A DNA stretch of 16,394 nt from assembly GCA_964557575.1 (NCBI GenBank), contig CAZLBC010000099.1, positions 1-16,394 of the forward strand. The letters are read 5' to 3'. Shown piece after piece: positions 1 to 4,445 of this stretch; within the stretch, counting starts at the first letter, position 1; every line of letters starts with the position of its first letter. The notes below the pieces were generated by a model. It had not been told where the DNA came from and searched no databases. It saw only the letters and a list, made by a program, of their open reading frames with translations. The stretch is from CAZLBC01 sp964557575 (GTDB lineage Bacteria > Planctomycetota > Phycisphaerae > SM23-33). Both the position numbers and the translations under genes were made by a program.

Positions 1-2
1 AG

Positions 3-557
3 TCACAGAAAAAGGACCTCGTTCTGTACCTGGATTTCAAGGGCGGCACGGCCCGGGACAAGTCATCCTGCAAAAACAACGGGCAGGGCGGAACGTTCAA
101 AACCGTCGAGGGGCCATTCGGTGATGCGATCGTTCTGGAGAACAAGGTCGCAACGGCACGCGGAACGAAGAAAGGCGGCGCCGCAAAAAACAGAAGACGC
201 GGCGGAAACACATCGTCCGGGTCTTTCACGTGGACCGTCGACATGCCACTGATGGTCAGGGCGATGGCGCTGGCGGGCAGGATCCTTTTTATAGCCGGGC
301 CGGCGGATGTGCTGGATGAAGTCGACGCGTTTCAGACATACGCGGACGAGGAAACGCAGTCTGCACTCGTTGCACAGGACCGGGCGCTGGCCGGCAAAAG
401 CGGTGCCTCCCTCAGGGCGGTCGACGCCGAAACGGGCCGGACGCTGGCGGAGTATGAGCTTCAGTCCCCCCCCGTGTTTGACGGGCTGATTGTCACGGGT
501 CGCGGCGTCTTCATCTCGACCATGGACGGGCGTGTTGTTTCGTTTGCGGCCGAATAG
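3..557 (+). CDS. Secreted PQQ-type beta-propeller protein, C-terminal part (5' end outside window)
   Basis: The frame is open from the left edge to a TAG at 555-557, giving about 184 residues of a longer protein. The first ~45 residues (LVLYLDF, DKSSCKNNGQ, GPFGDAIVL) resemble the start of a LamG/concanavalin-type domain but stop short. A basic, low-complexity stretch rich in K, R and G follows. Then comes a segment typical of the last propeller blades of planctomycete-type PQQ-like proteins: VRAMALAGRILFIAGP, a charged loop, and DAETGRTLAEYEL with VFDGLIVTGRGVFISTMDGRVVSF. Such proteins are normally exported, bind ligands rather than acting as dehydrogenases, and are often annotated BamB-like. 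The intact gene at 4446 combines the same domain types in a different order, so the two are related in architecture. I am sure of the propeller end and unsure of the LamG piece. The exact function is unknown. Confidence 0.75.
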   Translation, partial: SQKKDLVLYLDFKGGTARDKSSCKNNGQGGTFKTVEGPFGDAIVLENKVATARGTKKGGAAKNRRRGGNTSSGSFTWTVDMPLMVRAMALAGRILFIAGPADVLDEVDAFQTYADEETQSALVAQDRALAGKSGASLRAVDAETGRTLAEYELQSPPVFDGLIVTGRGVFISTMDGRVVSFAAE

Positions 558-836
558 CATGAGAATATCGACAACATTCTGTGCTGACATTCCAACTTCG
601 ATACAGTCGAACTGTGCACTACAGCCGGCTATGGAGAAAGCCAAGCAGGTCAAAAATGAGTGTTCTTTTAATTCGGATATATGGATAGAAGTTATTTCTG
701 GAAAAGTTTTCCGTAAGACAGCCAATTGTTTTATGAAGTTGTCGTCATGAGGAATATCGATAATTATACTATTATCCTTTGGGGTCGGTATATGCAGAAC
801 ACCATACCCATCGATATTCCATACTTCCATATTCAT
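558..836 (-). pseudogene. Unknown gene, N-terminal part, probably truncated cassette gene
   Basis: Reading leftwards from ATG at 836-834 there are about 93 residues with normal protein character (starts MNMEVWNIDGYGVLHIP; includes FLTCLAFSIAGCSAQFDCIEVGMSAQNVVDIL). A TAGGA ribosome-binding site sits 7 bases before the ATG. The frame stays open to 63, but past 557 it is only the antisense of the propeller gene, with a sudden shift to R, G and P, so the native end is probably missing. The base composition is much lower in GC than the flanking genes and matches brnTA. The ATG lies 12 bases after the edge of the attC-like site at 843-899, the layout expected for an integron cassette gene. I do not recognise the family. 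A real overlapping 257-residue gene is possible but less likely. Confidence 0.4.
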
Positions 837-842
837 ATTTAT

Positions 843-899
843 TTCCTACGCACATATCAGTGGTTGCGCTTACCAATCCACTGGATGTGCTTGTTCTGC
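843..899 (-). repeat. attC-like imperfect palindrome, copy A (3' of brnA)
   Basis: Read on the minus strand: GGCAGAAC (900-893), AAG, CACATCCAGTGG, a 14-base loop, CCACTGATATGTG, then CGTAGGAA. The two inner arms pair as CACAT/ATGTG plus CAGTGG/CCACTG with an unpaired base or two, the form of an integron attC site. It lies 3 bases after the brnA stop. The blocks at 851-869 and 875-889 match copy B (1467-1485 and 1497-1511) at 31 of 34 positions. Against the attC reading: the outer boxes deviate from RYYYAAC/GTTRRRY, and the right box here reads GTA, not GTT. Confidence 0.55.
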
Positions 900-903
900 C
901 GGT

Positions 904-1122
904 TCAGGATGCCCAATGTATTTGGAGTTTCTTGTGGTTCAGTGCGCAGTCCCTGAGATAGAGGTTGATCAGGCTCTGGTAGGGCATTCCTAACTCGGAG
1001 GCGAGCGCCTTGAAATAGGTAACAGTAGATTTGTCCAATCGCATCGTTACAGGTTGTTTAAGTTGTTTGATGTAGGGGTTCTTCTGCCCCTTCATTTTGC
1101 TGAAATCGTAGTGCTTTCTCAT
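904..1122 (-). CDS. brnA: BrnA-type antitoxin
   Basis: 72 residues. The protein begins MRKHYDFSKMKGQKNPYIK, the characteristic BrnA opening, and continues with a ribbon-helix-helix DNA-binding domain at about residues 25-65 (VTMRLDKSTVTYFKALA, then GMPYQSLINLYLRDCA). In the family, BrnA binds and inactivates the BrnT ribonuclease and, alone or in complex, represses the shared promoter. It starts 3 bases after the brnT stop, with GGAG 7 bases before the ATG inside the end of brnT, so it is translated as the second gene of the operon. Toxin-first order is normal for brnTA. The 11-bp near-palindrome over the promoter -10 (core 1413-1423) is the likely target. The length is a little short at the C-terminus, and the stop is followed at once by the attC-like site. 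Identification is firm. Confidence 0.93.
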   Translation of the reverse strand: MRKHYDFSKMKGQKNPYIKQLKQPVTMRLDKSTVTYFKALASELGMPYQSLINLYLRDCALNHKKLQIHWAS

Positions 1123-1125
1123 AAT

Positions 1126-1410
1126 CTAGCTCCAGTAATCCGACTGTTCACGTTTATCTGCCTTACGAGCAGAGATGATTCGTATCACCGAATCATCCTG
1201 CCGGCAGCAGTGGCATACAACAAGAACACGCAATCTGAAGCTCATGCCGAGCATAAGAAAGCGGTCCCCGTCCTGTGAATGGTCCGGGTCGAAGTACCGA
1301 ATGGCATTCTCATCGAGAAAGACTGTTTGGGCCTCTTCGAATGAAACCTTGTGCTTCCGCTGGTTTTCTCGATTCTTCCTCTCGTCCCATTCAAATACGA
1401 TGTCATCCAT
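1126..1410 (-). CDS. brnT: BrnT-type ribonuclease toxin
   Basis: 94 residues, the full family length. Conserved BrnT features are visible in order: FEWDERKNRENQRKH (residues 6-20), VSFEEAQTVFLD (22-33), FDPDHSQDGDRF (40-51), LGMSFRLRVLVVCH (54-67) and the C-terminal IRIISARKADKREQSDYW (76-93), which carries the conserved basic residues. BrnT toxins are RelE-like RNases that cleave mRNA and arrest growth until neutralised by BrnA. The start at 1410 gives the usual short N-terminus. No Shine-Dalgarno precedes it, and the consensus promoter places the predicted transcription start on the A of the ATG, so the toxin message may be leaderless. It lies inside the AT-richer island and was probably acquired by transfer. 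All conserved blocks are intact, so the toxin is likely functional. Confidence 0.93.
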   Translation of the reverse strand: MDDIVFEWDERKNRENQRKHKVSFEEAQTVFLDENAIRYFDPDHSQDGDRFLMLGMSFRLRVLVVCHCCRQDDSVIRIISARKADKREQSDYWS

Positions 1411-1427
1411 ATGTACATTGTACGTAT
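1409..1427. promoter_or_regulatory. Palindromic operator candidate over brnTA -10
   Basis: A 19-base palindrome centred on 1418 with one mismatched pair (1412/1424). Its core is GTACATTGTAC at 1413-1423. It covers the -10 box and the first bases of brnT, where a bound BrnA dimer would block RNA polymerase. BrnTA autorepression is established for the family; this particular site is inferred from symmetry and position. Confidence 0.6.
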
Positions 1428-1445
1428 ATTAGGTGTTATTGTCAA
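1417..1445 (-). promoter_or_regulatory. Consensus sigma-70 promoter of brnTA
   Basis: On the minus strand TTGACA (1445-1440), a 17-base spacer, and TACAAT (1422-1417). This matches the -35 consensus fully and the -10 consensus at five of six positions. The projected start, 7 bases past the -10, is 1410, the first base of the brnT ATG. A cassette-borne promoter is typical of toxin-antitoxin cassettes. Confidence 0.8.
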
Positions 1446-1457
1446 TAAAATTATCAG

Positions 1458-1521
1458 GCAGAACGTCACACATCAGTAGTTGCGCCCGGCGGGAGAAATC
1501 CAGTGGATGTGATTGTTTGGT
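1458..1521 (-). repeat. attC-like imperfect palindrome, copy B (5' of brnT, 3' of transposase remnant)
   Basis: Read on the minus strand: ACCAAAC (1521-1515), AAT, CACATCCACTGG, a GC-rich loop, CTACTGATGTGTG, AC, then GTTCTGC (1464-1458). The arms pair imperfectly (CACATC/GATGTG plus scattered pairs). The length of 64 bases is within the usual attC range. The final GTTCTGCC (1464-1457) is the exact complement of GGCAGAAC in copy A, as expected when both ends belong to one excisable cassette (about 849-1463, 615 bp) containing brnTA. Confidence 0.55.
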
Positions 1522-1553
1522 GCCTTTTTTGACGCCTCCCTCAGAAATATTTC

Positions 1554-1910
1554 TTATGCCGCGATAGACATGTGCCCAATAGCGTATCGGTGTGGATTTT
1601 TTCGCAAAGATGGGACAAAGGGACGCATTACGATTCTCGGGCGGTTGTACATCGAAAACAAGCGGCAACAAGCGGCGCACCAGCGCGAGATCATGGTATT
1701 CAAAGTGGCATAATCCCGCATTCCACGTTTTTTCAGGATTGCCAGTGCACGCATAATATTCCACCCCGCACAACGCAACATCACGGCCAGGCGAACCCGC
1801 GGCAGACCTCTTGTTCGCACCCGTCCCATCCCCGTGCTTCGCTTCAACCCGCTGTTGACCGACTCCCCTCCGGCGCGTACCGAATAGTTCTCCTTAAACT
1901 CATTGGTCCG
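1554..1910 (-). pseudogene. Transposase remnant, C-terminal ~115 residues (DDE family)
   Basis: The minus-strand frame ending at 1554 contains EFKENYSVRAGGESVNSGLKR, then GRVRTRGLPRVRLAVMLRCAGW and NIMRALAILKKRG. This is the pattern of the last third of IS4/IS5-like DDE transposases (the FK..Y..RAG.E....LKR segment holds the catalytic glutamate, followed by the RVRG.P.V block). The N-terminal two thirds, with the two catalytic aspartates, are missing. At about 1910 the frame passes without a stop into sulfatase sequence. No terminal inverted repeat was identified. The stop lies 33 bases from attC-like copy B. It cannot be active on its own. The exact IS family is not settled. Confidence 0.7.
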
Positions 1911-2291
1911 CTGTTCGTCTCTGTGCCTCTCCTGCCGGCCCGCGGCGGTGATCTCTGCCTTCCTGCGATCGAGGTATTCCCTGTTGTCCTCGTCGCGGTA
2001 CACCGCGTCGGGATCGTAGGGGTATCCGGGGATCGTCATCCGCGGTTCGCTCCAGGATTTCGGGTCCGGCAGCGTGTTGTGGTAGATCATGCCTATAGCG
2101 GCGCAGTGGTAGCCGTTGTTCATGAAACGCTGCGGCAGGGTGACCGCGTCCGGTATCGTGTCGCGAAAGTGCGTGTCCAGGTCCCACACCCTGGTCGAGT
2201 CGGGCCGCAGTCCGGTAAGCAGGCTTGCCCGGGACGGGTTGCACACGCCCGACTGGCAGTAGGCGTGCCGGAACGTGATCCCCGCCCCGGC
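1911..2291 (-). pseudogene. Iduronate-2-sulfatase-like sulfatase, internal fragment with active-site motif
   Basis: About 125 residues on the minus strand starting near 2291: GITFRHAYCQSG, then VCNPSRASLLTGLRP, which is the Cys-type sulfatase signature (C-x-P-S-R; the Cys at 2243-2241 would become formylglycine). Then come DSTRVWDLDTHFRD, DAVTLPQRFMNNGYHCAAIGMIYH and PKSWSEPRM, as in planctomycete iduronate-2-sulfatase-like enzymes that desulfate polysaccharides. The N-terminal metal-binding aspartates upstream of the signature and everything after about RRKAEITAAGRQERHRD are absent. On the upstream side the similarity fades in a GC-rich stretch around 2290-2310, and a plus-strand coding fragment begins. 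On the downstream side it fuses in frame to a transposase tail. It is therefore a dead remnant in which the catalytic motif happens to be intact. Confidence 0.8.
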
Positions 2292-2580
2292 GCGGCGGCG
2301 GTGGGGGGGCGCGTCCTTCCTGGGCCCCCGGCGCCGAAAGAATCTGCAGACCTTTTACGACACGGTGCGCCCCCTTCTGCCCCGGGAACAGGGGGCGCTC
2401 TTTGAAAAGGCCACGTGGATCACCTTCCAGAAGTACTACCGCTCGATCTGGCGGGAAGAGGAAATCAGGTTCTGGCCGGACGGGACACGGAAGGAGACCG
2501 CCCTGGATCGCTGCGAGGAAACGAAGCGTGATTACTTCGTGGCCCTGAGGAAAATCCTGTCCGGCGCTGCCGGTAAATGA
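2275..2580 (+). CDS. Orphan C-terminal coding fragment, unknown function
   Basis: The frame ends in TGA at 2578-2580. Its convincing part starts near 2335 (KNLQTFYDTVRPLLPREQGA) and continues with WITFQKYYRSIWREEEIRFWPDG and DRCEETKRDYFVALRKIL. It uses G or C at most third positions, as the neighbouring real genes do, and has a mixed charged and aromatic composition. The first ~20 residues (arginine, glycine and proline rich) overlap the sulfatase fragment on the other strand and are probably not coding. I read it as the 3' end of a gene whose front was lost in the rearrangement that left the sulfatase piece. No family was recognised. A short complete gene starting at GTG 2275 cannot be excluded, but there is no convincing ribosome-binding site. 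Confidence 0.45.
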   Translation: MIPAPARRRWGGASFLGPRRRKNLQTFYDTVRPLLPREQGALFEKATWITFQKYYRSIWREEEIRFWPDGTRKETALDRCEETKRDYFVALRKILSGAAGK

Positions 2581-3101
2581 ACAATCATCGCGCCCGGCGG
2601 ACGCATTGACAGGCTATTCCTTCCTCAACCCGTTCAGGGTAACGTACGCCGTTCGTGATGGCCCCGGTTTGATTCCGGCCAATTCCCGATGGGCGGGCAA
2701 CAGAAGATCCGGGCGCCGACCGTCCCCAGCCCGGATTCTCAGAAATAATTCAGGGAGGCGGGCAGCCCTCTCGAGAAAAAAGGAAAGGGGAAAAGCGTCG
2801 GCGTAGGGGGTTATACTGACTTGATCGGCGGTTATCGGCGGAGGTACAATCCGGTAGATCGCGGACCAGCGGTTCAAGCGACCGCCATTCTGTCGGACAA
2901 ACTGTCGCCCAGGCTGGGTGTCACGGTAACGGGTCATGGCAACGGGAGCTACAATTGGCATTACCACCACTATCCTGGCCGAATCGGCGCCGCCCACGAG
3001 GCACGGCTCGGCGTGGCCCGGCAGGGGCCGTGCCGGCATGTCGCGCCCGAACTGCCTTCAATGGCAACAGCCGATTTCCGCCTGCCCGTCCGGGGTGCCT
3101 C
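2581..3101. other. Non-coding stretch and long leader before the phosphoesterase
   Basis: From 2581 to about 2820 I see no supportable gene. The open frames on both strands here lack ribosome-binding sites and family signatures. The stretch 2751-2800 contains a purine-rich run. A promoter lies at 2821-2850. From there to the phosphoesterase start the DNA would be an untranslated leader of roughly 100-250 bases, depending on which start codon is used. Confidence 0.4.
2821..2850 (+). promoter_or_regulatory. Promoter upstream of the phosphoesterase
   Basis: TTGATC (2821-2826), an 18-base spacer rich in CGG, then GGTACAATC with TACAAT at 2845-2850. The same arrangement precedes the large propeller gene at 4274-4301, with similar spacer letters, which supports both being real and host-specific. 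Confidence 0.5.
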
Positions 3102-4229
3102 GTGTTTCCCGCGCTGTCGCTGACCGCGGTGCTGCTCGGCCTGCTGCCGCGCGGCGCTTCCGCCCAGGTCGAACAGATCTGGCTTACGCATCAATCCGGC
3201 GATGCGGACAGGATCGTGGTCAACTGGACGAGCAGGAAGCCGGGCAACGCGGTCGTCCGGTGGGGAAGGACACCCCGCTACGGGCATGAAGCCGGGATCG
3301 ACGAACACACACGGCTCCATCACGTCGAGATCCGCCGCGAGCCGGGGACCGCCTGCCATTACGCCGTGCGGACCGGCCGGCAGGTCTCGCCGGACGCCGC
3401 TGTGAGGTCCGGTCCGACCGATGTCCTGCGGGCCGCCGTGGTTGCCGACTGGCATCGCAAGCCGGATCTGTCGGCGCTCATCGGGGACAAACCCCACCTG
3501 TTGCTTACCGCGGGCGACAACATCCCCAACCTGTACGGCGCCGGCGGCGCAGGTAACAAGGATTCTATCAAGGCGTACGCCGAGCTGATCGACCGCTACC
3601 CCGGGCTGTTTCGATCGACGCCGCTGATGCCCGTCCTCGGAAACCACGACAAGCAGATGCGGCCGCGGGGCGACCGCCCGCCCGCCCGGCCCGTCTATGA
3701 CATCGAGGCCACGGCCTTTCGGCGTTTCTTCGCACTGCCCGGCGACGAATGGAAGTGGCGGTTCGCGGTTCCCGCGTTCGACGTTCGTTTCGTGGCCCTG
3801 GATCTGCACCACATTTCCGACCGGGGAACGACGTGGCAGACGTGCCACCCGTTCGACAAGCAATCGGAACAGTTTCGCTGGTATCGGGAGGTCATGAAGG
3901 AACGCGATCGCCGGTTCACGGTCACGCTCTACAACGAGCAACACGCCAGGGTCCGCCGCCAGGCAGACGGCGCCTGGGGCACCATGATCGGCGCCGGTAC
4001 GCTGGCGATCACGGGCTTCGGTCACTTCGCCGAGCGAGCGGAAGTCGACGGCTTCACGTATTACAACACGTCGCTGAGCGCCGGCGACCGCTACCCGGAT
4101 CCGCAGTCGGCGTTTCTGGCCGTCACGCCCGGCTACCTCCTGTTGACGATCACCCGGAAGCCGCAGGAGATGACCGTGGAAATCAAGGATCTCGACGGAA
4201 GGGTGCTGGACCGGAAGGTGTTTCGGTAG
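3102..4229 (+). CDS. Secreted calcineurin-like metallophosphoesterase with PAP-like N-terminal domain
   Basis: About 375 residues from a GTG at 3102. The frame is open further upstream (TTG 2955, GTG 3030), but before 3102 it is low-quality R/P-rich sequence, and no start has a good ribosome-binding site. A signal peptide (hydrophobic core at 5-15, cleavage after ASA-21) is followed by an Fn3/purple-acid-phosphatase-like domain (IVVNWTSRKPGNAVVRWG). The metallophosphoesterase core shows DWH (D116, H118), GDN (D139) and GNHD (N181, H182). The last family motifs are changed: the usual histidine block reads LYNEQH, and GHxH reads GFGHFAE. Members hydrolyse phosphate esters with a two-metal site outside the cytoplasm. 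With weakened metal ligands, activity could be altered or lost. The gene precedes the propeller/LamG gene by 216 bases, with its own promoter, and its substrate is unknown. Confidence 0.85.
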   Translation: MFPALSLTAVLLGLLPRGASAQVEQIWLTHQSGDADRIVVNWTSRKPGNAVVRWGRTPRYGHEAGIDEHTRLHHVEIRREPGTACHYAVRTGRQVSPDAAVRSGPTDVLRAAVVADWHRKPDLSALIGDKPHLLLTAGDNIPNLYGAGGAGNKDSIKAYAELIDRYPGLFRSTPLMPVLGNHDKQMRPRGDRPPARPVYDIEATAFRRFFALPGDEWKWRFAVPAFDVRFVALDLHHISDRGTTWQTCHPFDKQSEQFRWYREVMKERDRRFTVTLYNEQHARVRRQADGAWGTMIGAGTLAITGFGHFAERAEVDGFTYYNTSLSAGDRYPDPQSAFLAVTPGYLLLTITRKPQEMTVEIKDLDGRVLDRKVFR

Positions 4230-4273
4230 CGGAGCGGGAAATCGAGACCGGTCGTCGCGCCCCGGTCGCCCGC

Positions 4274-4301
4274 TTGATCGACGGCGATCGGGGGGTACAA
4301 T
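4274..4301 (+). promoter_or_regulatory. Promoter of the propeller/LamG operon
   Basis: TTGATC (4274-4279), a 16-base spacer, then GGTACAATC with TACAAT at 4296-4301. It closely resembles the promoter at 2821-2850. The implied leader of about 138 bases runs to the ATG at 4446. Confidence 0.5.
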
Positions 4302-4445
4302 CGAACCGGTTGCCGGCTGTCGGCCGCGCCGCCCGCTATCCCGCGGCTGTAGTGTTACGGTATCACGGTAGAGACATGCGGCTGCCTGTCCGTGGCGGTT
4401 CCGCGAAACCGCTCGTCCCGAGACGGCCGGAAGGAGTTGTCGAGA

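Noticed and set aside
851..1511. Reading the two repeats as ends of a composite transposon around brnTA
   Set aside because: They are direct repeats each lying 3' of a gene, and the 8-base end complements fit cassette logic better; kept as the main alternative in the integron finding.
843..1521. CRISPR array
   Set aside because: Only two copies about 600 bases apart with coding sequence between, no spacers and no cas genes.
1572..2405. Plus-strand frame of 277 codons
   Set aside because: Antisense to the sulfatase and transposase fragments, both of which have family motifs on the other strand.
2614..3039. Minus-strand frame of 141 codons in the non-coding stretch
   Set aside because: No ribosome-binding site, no recognisable family, and it runs against the promoter at 2821-2850; kept only as non-coding.
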